From Papilionanthe hookeriana x Papilionanthe teres (taxonomy: Eukaryota > Streptophyta > Magnoliopsida > Asparagales > Orchidaceae): a DNA stretch of 64,000 nt. How positions within the stretch are numbered: position 1 is the stretch's first letter; every line of letters starts with the position of its first letter. The notes beneath the pieces are model-generated. The model saw nothing but the letters and a program-made list of their open reading frames with translations. It was not told where the DNA came from and ran no database searches. Position numbers and translations under genes: made by a program. Shown here piece after piece: positions 24,601 to 34,327 of the stretch. The stretch is taken from contig CM040424.1 of the NCBI GenBank assembly GCA_022702705.1, positions 77,689,452-77,753,451 of the forward strand, in the 5' to 3' direction.

Positions 24601-27600
24601 TGTTAGAAAATAATTGCAAGTAAATCTAGTGATTTACTTTCATCCTTCAAATGAGTTGTACTATGCAAAATAAGAAAAGTCAATCGAAGCACTTGTAAAA
24701 TCTCTTTATTAACATCTTAATGGTATAATGGCAATTTAAATTGTTACTTTTGCCCAAGGCGCATTCGACTCTCAAGGAATAAAGTTTGGAAAACATGTAA
24801 ACCGGATTTGGATTCATTGTTATCAGGCATTCTTTTCAATAGCTTGAAGAACTCTTAAATTTTCAATGGGAAGGCCTCCAACTAAAGTAACCTTCAGAGC
24901 CAATGATGTAGGTTGCGCTGCCTAATGAAAGCAAATCTATCTTTTACATTTCATTTTGTTTGATTTTTTATAAATTTTTTTGAAATTATTTGACGAGTAG
25001 AGATCTATTGTTTAAAGTTTACTTATGAATTTCAAATGAGCAAGCATCCTTCTAAAATCATTTTGGTTGGAAGAAACTATAAGAGGACACACGAGCATTG
25101 AATTATCCCATCTAAAGCAAATGCAGAATCTAAACAACATAGTTTTATCAACATGGTTAAGGAGAATTAAGCTTTTTTCAATGAGTAGAAGGTGATTAGT
25201 CTTTCGAATAAAACATCATCTGCATAACATCACTTGCACACCATTAATCATTACAAATAATGATATATCTCTTGCCAACATCAGTCATTACCTCACAATA
25301 ATTGGCGATAGTATGGTTTTAGATACCCGCCCCATAATCCAATTTCAACAATCACAACACGTGCTCCAACCTACTCCATTGTTAGTCTTTAATCACCTTT
25401 AAATTTGATTGGATAAACAATTTTAAGCCATAAGGAAGTTTTATAAATAGTAGATGTTGAGGGCAAGTCCACGTCAATTTCCTGGGAGCAATTATGGTTA
25501 ATGCATGTCTATTTATTACGTCTAAGTAAGTGGAAAATTAGATTTATGCTACAAAATGTTATTTGGAATCATCTACAAAAGGATCCAAACATGGCGATAA
25601 GTGAGAATTGTTGGATTTATAAAATATCCATATTATTGGGCAAACTTTGTGCACGAATCTATTTAACCAAGGCCCAACTCATTCGACTATGTCGAGCCCA
25701 TCCTTTTCTTTGTGAGAGAGGTCATCCTTAGGTGAGCGATTGCTTCTCCTTTCTAGGGGGCGTATTAGACTAGCTCATTTTCAGAGCTTGACAACGATAA
25801 CGGGCATCCTGGTTTTTTGGTTTTTCAGCGAAGTGCTTTTGTTTGGTGGCACTTATTTATGGAAGTTGAGTTCTTCTCCATGTAATTATGTACTCCTCAC
25901 TTCATCTTTCAGTTATTATTTTTTTTTTTGGATTGTTGATTGATGATGGGAGTCATTGGCAATGGTTGTCAGTCGCTCAAGCTAGCTTGGGACTTGGTAT
26001 GGTAGATGCAAATTTTTTCATGTTGTTTGAACAAATCATGAACTTTGGAATCATATATGACTGACCTAGAACTTTCAAATTATGTAAATAGATTCCAAAT
26101 TTATTTTATTTGGAACATTTTAATGGGCCATCGAATCAAGAAGGCCCAGCGGAAGTTTAGTGATACTAGAGTTTAACAAACACTCCAGAAAAAAACAAAT
26201 ATTATTATTGAATTCAAAAGTTTGAAATTATAACAAACAGCAGGAAATATGAAATTGGAACAAAACAACAACACAACAGTAGAATGGGGGTTAGAGCTAG
26301 GGTGTAGGTGGTGCCGGTTAGGGTTTGGACCTCTGGGGTGGTGGCAAGCGGCGGCTAGCAAGCTGGAAACAACTGCAGGAGGGCTGTTCTCGGTAGTGGC
26401 ACCAAGGAGGAAGGGGTTCAACGGGGTGGCAGCAAGTGGGAGAGTGGTAAGAGTGAAGAGAATTCATGAAGGAGAGATTGGGAGAAGGGGAGAAGGGTAG
26501 AAGGGGATACACACGCCTGAAGATTAAGATACAACTAAAGCATCACTTAGAACCATAGGATAGAACTATAAAAAGGGAAAAGGAAACACTGACGTCTACC
26601 CAAAACAAATCACTGAAAAAACTAAACCCTTAACACCAACAAAGGCAAATATATATTCTTAGATAATTAGGAATTGGACTTTTTTAAAAAAGGCGACACT
26701 CTAAAGACGAGAGGACTGACGGCCCTCCAAAACCCTGACCTCTAATACTAGATAAAACCGAAATTGGCATTTATGGAGTGAAGGTTCACAATATCATAAA
26801 TTTTGTTAAGCGTTCCAAATTGATTTTGGTTCTTTCAGACAATTCTCATAAAGCATCTAGTCTTGAGAGTGCAGTCCCTTTTTAGGAAGGGATTTTAGAT
26901 GTTAAGAAGAACCTCCTTGATGAGATTTATCAAGTTTGAACTCAAAATGTTTAGTAATTTCTATCTTTTTGTCCATTTCAAGTTCTATACTGCTTCAGCC
27001 ATCTTTGTGGGATTTGTTCCTATCTTTAAATTAGTTTAAAATTTGAATATTTTGTAGACTTTTATTCGAGAATCTGTAGTACCCATTTTGGTATTCATAC
27101 AGCATCGTTTCTATAACTGAAGAAGAATTCTTGAATTTATCTCATAGCTCTAAATTATAGAATGACAACAGATGAAATTTTCTATACCCGATGCGTCTGA
27201 AATCTGCATCACCAAATTTTGCCAAAGTTGCAAAATTTACAATAGAACTCCAACTTATTGTTCCGTCTTTATCAAATTCTCTCCCATTTGACCATGATAG
27301 GTTGTACCACATGGGATTAACTTGCAGGATATTTTTGTAAACTAGAATGATTTGAACGTCACGTTTTGCAAGTACTTCCCTTTTTTTTTTCAATCTCAAA
27401 GATGGAGAATGGGAAGTTTTATAATGCAAAAGACGCTCGAATCCGAGGCATTTGCAACTACTTCTAAAGCCCCTACCGTCGAACTAACACAGCTATTTCT
27501 TCTAATCTCGATGGTCATTTTCGAATTTGCATTGTTGATTTTGCAGGCCACTATTCTTGATGTTTGATTACGAATTTGTATTGTTGACTTTGCAGGCCAT

Positions 27601-28793
27601 TCCCGGCATGCTTATGGCTTTGGTGCTTTGTTTCGATCATCGAAAGAGCAAAGAAAGCTCAGTGGACTCAGCCTCCAGAGGACACAAGTATGTTTGGTAT
27701 GCAGTTTCTGGTTATGCAGTTGGCCTGGTTGCTGCTTTAGCAGCAGGTATCCTTAGTCAATCTCCTCAGCCTGCTCTTCTTTATCTGGTAAACCTTCCAT
27801 GCTTGTTATATTCTCCATTTTATATCAGAAATTTGAATATTTATTTGTCACGTAATATAGTGTGTTTTGGAAGATTTACATACATACCACTGAATTCTTA
27901 CGTATTTACATGCCCGCCCAATAATTTTTTACATCATGCTTTCTCTTCTATACTTGTAGATGATTGATCATACTTTTGTACATAATAGCTGCATATATGC
28001 ATAGTTTCTGTTAACTTTTGAAATTTTAATGTAAAATGCAATATTTCAAGAAAAGATGCATTTCACGTTTTAAAAGTTAAAATGGTGGTATTTTTGATGT
28101 GATATGAAAGATCTGTATGTTTAAATACGCAAGTATATAGTAATTGGATGGTATGAATGCCAATGTCCCTATTTAATTTTGGAAGATTTTCATACATGCC
28201 CATTCAATTCCTACGTATTTACATGTCTAAACTTAAAAGCTTCGGGTCCGTTTGGGGCAGCTTATTTGGTGCGGTAGCATTTTGAAAATACACCTGTCCT
28301 GTTTGGGTAAACCGCTTTTTGGCAGTTGTGCGTTTTGAAAACGCTGAAAACAGCGTTTTCACACCGCACCTACCTAGGTGCGGTGTGAGTTTTCTGTCTG
28401 TTGTCTGGCTTTTCCAAAAAAATAAAAATTTTTAATAGCTACCGCGCCTAGCTTATTAATCAGCTTATCAGCATATTATTCAATAAGCTGTAGTTGTGCC
28501 AAACAGACCGTTCAACTTTTACATACAAGCCACTTTGCCTGTGCATTGAAAGGTGTATTTTTGATGCTATATGAAAATTTTAGCTGGTATAAATGTAAAC
28601 AAAAGTAAAAGTTTGGATGTTAGGTGTGTAAATTACATAAAGAGTGATGTTTTTTGTGCATATTTTCAATAAGCAGGTGCCTTCAACTTTGGGACCGGTT
28701 GTTTTCCTTTCATGGAGCAGAAATGAATTAGCTGAGCTATGGGAAGGCCCAAAGCAGATTACAAATGACAAAGCTCACTCAATGGAGGTTTGA
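20890..28793 (+). CDS. SPPL1: Signal peptide peptidase-like 1 (SPPL1), complete, three coding exons
   Basis: join(20890-21687, 27596-27787, 28677-28793) gives 368 residues, close to the roughly 370 of plant SPPL1. The product is a multi-pass aspartyl protease of the presenilin/SPP family that cuts transmembrane segments of membrane proteins. Hydrophobic helices fill residues 12-32, 60-105, 129-168, 174-192, 259-280, 303-318 and 325-345. The catalytic motifs are all present: YD at 185-186 (Asp186), GLGD at 262-265 (Asp265) and PAL at 325-327. The first methionine starts the conserved N-terminus 'MESIWKLSHLLEP'. Introns are GT-AG and phase 0. Intron 1 (21688-27595, 5.9 kb) follows directly after 'GLGDM', and intron 2 (27788-28676) is packed with MITEs. 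No frameshift or stop is seen. The identification is firm. The substrate and membrane location cannot be read from sequence. Confidence 0.95.
21718..24292. other. SPPL1 intron 1, left part
   Basis: Intronic DNA with no exon-like sequence. 23197-23325 contains two diverged direct repeats ('GGCATGCCTGCTGTTCATTGA' truncated to 'GGCATGTCTGCTGTTCATTG' in the second). The rest is AT-rich and unassigned. Confidence 0.5.
24293..24619 (-). other. Unrecognised 108-codon ORF in SPPL1 intron 1
   Basis: A minus-strand ORF longer than its surroundings would suggest. It has normal-looking amino acid composition ('QLASYVEHGTTSIIYF', 'GIACVSMELLNMM') but no domain I can name. Similar-looking protein wording ('LVGGLPIENLRVLQAIEKN', minus strand near 24850-24905) lies upstream in another frame, so this may be a decayed or captured coding fragment carried by a transposon. 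Confidence 0.25.
24910..26160. other. SPPL1 intron 1, middle part
   Basis: No recognisable gene or element. ORFs at 25501-25731 and 25740-25943 lack domains. The short GC-richer piece at 25650-25850 may be old LTR sequence. Confidence 0.4.
26165..26760 (-). repeat. GC-rich LTR- or leader-like insertion in SPPL1 intron 1
   Basis: A GC-rich patch (26280-26520) in AT-rich intron. On the minus strand it reads as a C/T-rich leader ending in an AATAATAAT stretch. Short ORFs on both strands reflect composition only. It resembles the transcribed edge of a retroelement, but I could not pair it with a second copy. Confidence 0.3.
26761..27497. other. SPPL1 intron 1, right part
   Basis: Ordinary intronic DNA, nothing recognised. 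The 95-codon minus-strand ORF at 27142-27429 has no domain. Confidence 0.5.
27498..27595 (+). repeat. 49-bp tandem duplication of the exon-2 splice acceptor
   Basis: Two units each read 'CGAATTTGYATTGTTGAYTTTGCAGGCCA' in pieces (acceptors at 27546/27547 and 27595/27596). Only the second joins in frame to the conserved SPPL sequence. Use of the first would add six codons and a TGA at 27565. Confidence 0.9.
27596..27787 (+). CDS. SPPL1: SPPL1 coding exon 2
   Basis: 64 codons beginning 'AIPGMLMAL' and ending '...QPALLYL', bounded by TTTGCAG|GCC and CTG|GTAAAC. Contains the PAL motif. A second, near-identical acceptor lies 49 bases upstream. Confidence 0.95.
27866..28175. mobile_element. Family-A MITE copy in SPPL1 intron 2
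   Basis: Starts 'GGAAGATTTACATACATACC' and ends near 'GAATGCCAATGTCCC'. The interior has the family signature 'TTAAAATGGTGGTATTTTTGA'. A segment near 27905-28020 is unlike other copies. Confidence 0.75.
28178..28660. mobile_element. Family-A MITE copy split by a family-B MITE
   Basis: The left end is at 28178-28246 ('GGAAGATTTTCATACATGCC', 'CCTACGTATTTACATGTCT'). The remaining interior and right end are at 28513-28660. The break is filled by the family-B element at 28247-28512. Confidence 0.65.
28247..28512. mobile_element. Harbinger-like MITE (family B, short copy)
   Basis: Ends are 'GGGTCCGTTTGGGGCAGCTTA' shortened to 'GGGTCCGTTTGGGGCAG' and, reversed, 'GGTCTGTTTGGCACAAC'. The terminal wording is the same as the 938-bp element at 12304-13241. 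The middle contains an internal palindrome around 'CACCTACCTAGGTGCGGTGTG'-like sequence (28360-28390). No clean 3-bp target duplication could be set. Confidence 0.65.
28677..28793 (+). CDS. SPPL1: SPPL1 coding exon 3
   Basis: 38 codons and TGA, beginning 'VPSTLGPVVFLSW' after acceptor AATAAGCAG|GTG. The pyrimidine-poor acceptor lies at the right edge of a family-A MITE. Confidence 0.93.
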   Translation: MPSTLGPVVFLSWSRNELAELWEGPKQITNDKAHSMEV

Positions 28794-28967
28794 AACTTGG
28801 AACTATATCAGACTTGTAATTTATTTTCTTAGTGGAACAAATATGTAATATTAATTATCTGAGCATATTAATTTATGAATATTATTTTTACTGCAAAGTA
28901 GCTGTGTTTTTCCAATTAATATTTGATCATTTTGAAATGATAAAAATTGGCTTTTTTTTTTTGCTTC

Positions 28968-29195
28968 TTTACATATATGCCACCTAGTTCTTATGAATTT
29001 ACATATCTATGACGTGAATTTTACATTTTTACACTTGTATAGCACCTAAATATTTCATATCGCATCAATAAATATCATTATTCTAAATTTAAAAGGTGAA
29101 ATAAACTTTTTCATGCCTGTGTTATAAATGTAAACATTTGGATTTTAGATATGTAAATACTTAGGAATTTGGTGGTGTGCATGTAAATCTTCCAA
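28968..29195. mobile_element. Family-A MITE copy downstream of SPPL1
   Basis: Left end 'TTTACATATATGCCACC', right end 'GTGTGCATGTAAATCTTCC', with inverted 'TATTTACATATCTA' and 'TAGATATGTAAATA' arms. About 175 bases after the SPPL1 stop. Confidence 0.75.
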
Positions 29196-29499
29196 TAATA
29201 ATATTTAGTAAAGATATTGTTGAAATTATACTGTGATCATGTCGCCTACTCGAAAAAAAAAGATTAAAGAAATAGTAGGAAGGTGAAATAATACGTGATA
29301 CTGGTATTATGTGTGTAATTAGTGATTTATTGATTGACAGTTTTAACGTAAGTCTTCTCTATCCCAAGTTTGAATTTATCTGAGTCGAGTTAGCACATAT
29401 GAGGTGGATAGACTCGTGTTGTTTTTGATCTTAAAAAAAATAAAAAAAATGTAATATTAGAGATTTTTTTTTCTTAAATCTGTGTAATTCGACATCTTT

Positions 29500-29746
29500 C
29501 CGAGAGAAAATTTGCGTACGTCAATTGTACGCATAGATGCGTACATAAAAAAGTACACGAGGGTTATAAGGGGGTTACAAGCGTGTTATAACCTCTTTAT
29601 ACCTCATGTATAACCAACCCACTTGTAACATGCGTTTCTATTTCATCCATTTGTACACAGGAGTTACAAGGGAGGTACAAGAGTGTTATAACCTTCTTGT
29701 AATCCTATGTACCTTTTTACATACACAAATTTTTTCTCTTTCTGAG
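29500..29746. mobile_element. Foldback MITE holding two 60-bp hairpins
   Basis: The outer arms are 'CGAGAGAAAATTTGCGTACG' and, reversed from the right, 'CTCAGAAAGAGAAAAAATTT'. Inside are two imperfect palindromes of equal length, 29553-29612 and 29653-29712, spaced 100 bp start to start. Each begins GTACAC and ends near GTAC/GTATA. A further short palindrome (GCGTACGTCAATTGTACGC) lies at 29514-29532. No ORF. Confidence 0.6.
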
Positions 29747-29869
29747 GGTCTATTTTGAGTTGCTTTGTTTTGTGTTTACTTTTTATAAAAAGTGAAAATT
29801 TTATTTAGATGCTATTCTTCGTATTATTGTTCAGAAACTCAAGTGATAAGATATGGATCCTAAGTTTAT

Positions 29870-30415
29870 ATTTGGGGCATTTACATAAATAACACTCAAA
29901 TCTTCTGTATTCACATATCTCACACCTAAACTTATTATTATATAACACTTAAATTTGATCATGGGACCAGTAAGCAATTCAAAAAATCACGCGGGTTCTG
30001 TATTTATAAATAGCATTGTTTTTAGATGCTCTATATGTAATAATCCAAACAAAATAATAATAATAATAAATTAAAAATAAAAAGAATTTTGTTGCTTTTT
30101 TATTATAAAATTTAAATGTTGAGAGAAAATTTGAAAAAAATTATAATAAAATTTTGTAAATAGCAACATAATTCAATTGTTATTAGTGTTGTCAAAATGA
30201 CTTATTAATGTCCAGCTCATTAAATATCTTTGTGTGTTATAATTATCTACAAGACTAACTTATTCACTACAAGACTACAAATATTTATAAATAATTAAAA
30301 TTATTAATTAAAAATTATAATAAAATATATCAACTTCTACTCAAATGAACATTTTAATATAAATAATAAGATTTAAATCTCAACTTTACTTATATAATAC
30401 TACAAATGTGTGGTT
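29870..30415. repeat. Family-A fragment and AT-rich spacer
   Basis: 29875-29945 reads 'GCATTTACATAAATAACACTC' shortened at 20 bases and 'CACACCTAAACTTA', a family-A left arm. The rest to 30414 is AT-rich without genes. Confidence 0.45.
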
Positions 30416-30540
30416 AGGGCTGTCAAAAAGTCTCGTTGTTCGCGAATAACTCGTGTTCGACTTGTTAAGTAAACAAGATGAATAAGAATAAATTTTTTGC
30501 TCGATGTATAAACGAGTCGAACACTCTAAGCTACGTATGA
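30415..30540 (+). mobile_element. hAT-type terminus fragment
   Basis: Begins 'TAGGGCTGTCAAAAAG' and continues 'CTCGTTGTTCGCGAATAACT'. It is the same terminal wording as the end of the decayed hAT element at 62102 and the element starting at 38617. No matching right end was found. Confidence 0.5.
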
Positions 30541-30881
30541 AACGGGATTACACTATGTCAGCCTTTTCATACCTACAAAATGGTCCTTTATGTGTATAAA
30601 TCAAAGTTTACTTTGTGAGATAAGTAAATGCATAAGAATTATGTTTATAGATTCCCCTAATTTTCAACAAGTTCTATTTTTATGATAACAATATCTTATT
30701 GACAAATAAAGTTATATTTATCGGACCATTCTTAGTTAATAACAATATCTTATGTGGAATATCAATCTCCTTTTTTAATATTATCTCTTAGAAAGATTTT
30801 ATAAATAATTGTCATTTTCATCAAATGTCAATTGAGAATAATTGCAGGCATTTTGTACAGTTAATCACGCACGTGCGCCAA

Positions 30882-30891
30882 AAAAAAAAAA
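30882..30891 (-). terminator. Pol III T-run terminator of tRNA-Val
   Basis: An A run on the plus strand, just left of the tRNA, reads as an uninterrupted T run downstream of the tRNA 3' end. Confidence 0.75.
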
Positions 30892-30899
30892 TCTAAATC

Positions 30900-30973
30900 T
30901 GTCTGAGCCCGGGTTCGAACCGGGGACCTCTAGTGTGTGAGACTAGTGTGATAACCAACTACACCACCCAGAC
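30900..30973 (-). tRNA. tRNA-Val (anticodon CAC)
   Basis: 74 nt on the minus strand. Acceptor stem GTCTGGG pairs with CTCAGAC plus discriminator A. The D arm contains GTAGTTGGTTATC. The anticodon loop is CTCACAC (anticodon CAC). The T arm contains CGGTTCGAACCCG. Both internal Pol III promoter boxes are intact. There is no intron, and CCA is not encoded, as expected for a nuclear gene. A run of T residues follows within about 10 bases on the minus strand and serves as a Pol III terminator. Confidence 0.95.
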
Positions 30974-30974
30974 A

Positions 30975-31370
30975 ATTTTGATATATTTTATGTATTTAAA
31001 TATTTAAATAAAACATGTTGTATCAATGCTTACATCATCAAAGCTGAATTATGTAAATAAATCTATATATAAATAATTAATTATATCTTATTTATAAATA
31101 AATAAATAAATAATATATTTATATGAAATATATAAGTCATAACAAGTCACACAAATGTGTGGATAAATGAATGAATAAATAATTCATTAATTAATATATA
31201 TATATATAGTATGTAATTTGAGGAATAAATACATTTTATATATATATATATATATTTCTTTTTATGTATGGATATATATCATATGAGATGGATATATATA
31301 TATGATATAATTTACTTAGTAAGTTACTATAAATAAGAAAATTTTTGAAATGTATATTTCATACTAATCA
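30975..31370. repeat. AT-rich low-complexity region
   Basis: Multiple (TA)n, AAATAAAT and ATATAT tracts, notably 31081-31115, 31191-31208, 31236-31255 and 31287-31300. No gene. Confidence 0.8.
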
Positions 31371-31373
31371 CCA

Positions 31374-31985
31374 ATGTGTGGAAATATGCGAGAATCTCGC
31401 CTGATATCTAGAATCTCGCCCAACAAGATATCATCCGCTTGGATCAAATGTCCTCATTGTTTTGTCATAATGGCGTAACTTCTAAAGATGTCAGCCATCT
31501 TAGTTGTGCTCCAACACGTGTATGCTTAACTTTGGAGTTTCTAATGAATTTCCACGGTGGCACCAAACAACGCCTCGATTTTTAAGAGTTTGACTTCATA
31601 CTTGAGGGGTTTCACAATCTCCCCAACTTAGTAATTTATTTCTTCATCAATGTTCTATATCTAAAATCATGCACCATGTAAATAGGATTTTAGAGGTGGC
31701 TCCCACCATGCAACACTTTATTTTGTATGACACTTTAGTTTCCATCGTCCAGTTGGTGTATTGCTCTGATATCATTTGTGACAGCCCAAACTCTCACCCG
31801 CCAGAGTAATGCATGCTTTGGCCAAATAGCCTCACGATTTTTGCCCAAATGGTGCATCTTTCCGATTGGTCACATCATGTGAGCATGCTTAACTTTTGAG
31901 TTTCTATCAAAATTCTACTATTACACCAAAAGTGCTTCTTATTTAAGTTTGTAAATTTAATGGAGATACTAAAGCTACTACTTTG
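31374..31985 (-). mobile_element. Possible TRIM-like miniature LTR element
   Basis: 31763-31774 is the complement of 'TGATATCAGAGC', one mismatch from the initiator-tRNA-Met primer-binding site used by copia and TRIM elements. To its right, a block starting TGTGACAGCCC (31777) shares wording with the block starting about 31374 ('ATGCTTAACTTTGGAGTTTCT' shortened and 'CATGCTTAACTTTTGAGTTT'). That is the layout of two short diverged LTRs around a tiny interior. There is no ORF. Ends are approximate. Confidence 0.45.
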
Positions 31986-33005
31986 AAAGAGACAATATCT
32001 AATAAAAGTAGCGTGCTATCTAGTATGACAACATCCAATTGATTGAGCATGTTTATGCTGAATCAACATGGAGCTGCCAACCATGTATCAACAAGGATTT
32101 TCATTGATTGCATGGCTCTTGGCTTATCAAATGTGAGTGAGTCGTGTTTTTCAATGGATGCTGAATAAGAGTTTGAATATTTTGCTTGCATCCAATCAAT
32201 TTAATTTTTAATTATAAAATATTTTGGATCAATGTGATTAAACTTAATGATCTTCTTGATCATTCTCATGTTAAGGACTAGATTATAGACTAGCTAAGAG
32301 GATTATTATTAGTTTAATGATCTTCTTGATAATTCTCAGGTTAAGGACTAGTTTATAATCAAAATTTTCCTAACCACTCATTTTTAAACAGAGCCTACAT
32401 ATCCCAATTTTTTATTAATTTTCTTATCTAACCTCTAAAACTTTAATATTAAATAATAACCACCCAATTCTTCCCAATTTCATATCTACCACTCCTCTAC
32501 TCCATTGCCCTATTTTACAAATGTCGGAAGTTAACTAAAATCTTTGCAATCAGCCAAAATGACATCTTTAAATCTTACAGTTACTTAAAAATCACATTTT
32601 TGCTCTATCCTACCTTAAACTTGGTGGCGGTTAAAAAAAGCTGAAGCTCAAGAAGACGAGTAGGAAGTAGTGGGAGAAAAAATGAAAATTGCCTCAGAGG
32701 TCTCTGTATATTGTGATTCCATTGTTGTCTTCTCAGCCAGTGCAGACAGCATTTGGTCATGGCTCGGACAAGCGAGCTCCCTGGAAATCTCACAATGCCG
32801 ACATACAGATCGATCAAAGGGTAACAAAGTGATATATATATGAAGTGTTCGGTTGGCTGGTATGTATAATGTATGTAATATTGAAATATTAGGTGTTAGC
32901 TATAAAAATTAATTACAATTTAGTGGCAAGTATGCAAATCCTCTCTTCAAATATTGTTGGACAAGAAGATGAGATGATGGCAAATCATTGCAGATTTCTT
33001 TCTGT
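31986..33005. other. Intergenic spacer
   Basis: No convincing gene. A direct repeat occurs at 32248-32298 and 32316-32350 ('TTAATGATCTTCTTGAT' with 'AAGGACTAG'). The 70-codon minus-strand ORF at 32605-32817 has no domain. Confidence 0.5.
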
Positions 33006-33009
33006 ACCC

Positions 33010-33395
33010 CAAAATATTTTACGCTCAATTCTTATAAATTTATTTATCTCACACCTAAACTATGATTTTTACAAACTAAACACGTTTTTGAAAAGAAAAT
33101 TCTATGCTCAAAACTCATAACTCATTGACCATAAAAGAAAAATTTAGATAGAAACACCTAATTCTTATGTATTTACTTATGTCACATTTTGATTTTTACA
33201 AACTAAACACATTTGTCTATGTTTGAAAAAAAAAATTCTATGCTCAAAACTCATAACTCACCAATAAAAAAAGAAAATTTATATAAAAGCACTCAATTCT
33301 TATGTATTTACTTATTTTGCAACTGCACTTTGATTTTTATAAATTAAATATATATATATTTTTTTATATTTGAAAAGATGCATAAAAAATGAGCA
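33010..33395. repeat. About three tandem copies of a roughly 135-bp unit
   Basis: Units start near 33020, 33155 and 33290, each with 'CTCAATTCTTATGTATTTAC'-like wording. 'TTTTTACAAACTAAACAC' and 'TTCTATGCTCAAAACTCATA' appear in the first two. The third is degraded by an AT tract. The first part of each unit resembles a family-A arm. Confidence 0.8.
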
Positions 33396-33639
33396 ATATC
33401 GCATTTGACTACTCTTTTAATGCACAATCTACACAAGGATCTCTCACCGCACACAGGTCTTTATTACGACCTCAAGAACTCTTCCAGTCCACCTGTTCTG
33501 TTTCTATTCCCGCACTTCTACACCGCCTTCCTCTTCACTATTCAGTCCTGTAGACTTGCGCCGTTAATGCAACTCCAGTTAAGGAAGGTTAGTAAATTTT
33601 GGTTTTTTCTCTAAGCACCTAGTTCTTTCTCATCCTCCG

Positions 33640-33851
33640 CAAACCCAGAATATTCGCAGAAGTACTGGCGGCTTCACTGCTAATTTTCATTTGGTTTAGG
33701 ATTTGTACATAAACTCAACGGCGTCACCTGCTTCCTCCTCCTCCGTTTCACGCGCGTTCATTGTTGTTCGCGTCGATTTTCTGCCGAAGGATCTTGCCGG
33801 CGTCTCCCACTCTCCCGGGCCAAGATTTTTGGCGGTGGTAGAGGATTTCAG
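33640..33851 (+). other. Putative non-coding 5' exon of the lipase gene
   Basis: GC-richer, pyrimidine-rich sequence ending in donor TTTCAG|GTGAAC at 33851/33852. The acceptor is probably 33906 (CTCTGCAG) or 33970 (TGCGCAG). The start is not defined. Confidence 0.4.
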
Positions 33852-34294
33852 GTGAACAAATTAAAAGAAACCCGCTTTCTTCTTGCCTTGCTCATGTCCT
33901 CTGCAGATATTCGGAACTAATTTGGGTTGTAAAATCCCCTATTTTTTGTTTCCTGTGCTCCCCTGCGCAGACTAAAACCCTATAAAGGTCATACTTTTGT
34001 AGGATTTCTCTTTCGTGAGGAGGTTGCTCTGCACTTCTCTCTGTCCTTCGGATCCTTTTCAAGTTGTTTTGGTGGTGCCTAGTGTTTCTCCACCCTGATA
34101 AAAATCCCATCTTTCTGTTACAAGTTATATATAATTTTCTAATCTTTGAGCAACCAAACATCTCTGCTAGGAAGCAATTAATATCTGAAGATTCCCACAA
34201 ATCACCGTTAACTATCTCCTCTGACATAATTGTGCACCTCACTCCACTTCAGCAAATTTCAATGCCCACTTAATCGAATCAGAAGATCGCTCTC

Positions 34295-34315
34295 ATGGCA
34301 ACGCTCAACTTCTAG
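34295..34315 (+). promoter_or_regulatory. Six-codon upstream ORF ahead of the lipase start
   Basis: ATG to TAG encodes MATLNF and ends 12 bases before the lipase ATG at 34328, in another frame. If transcribed it would require leaky scanning or quick reinitiation. Confidence 0.55.
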
Positions 34316-34327
34316 CTGCTTGCCCTG

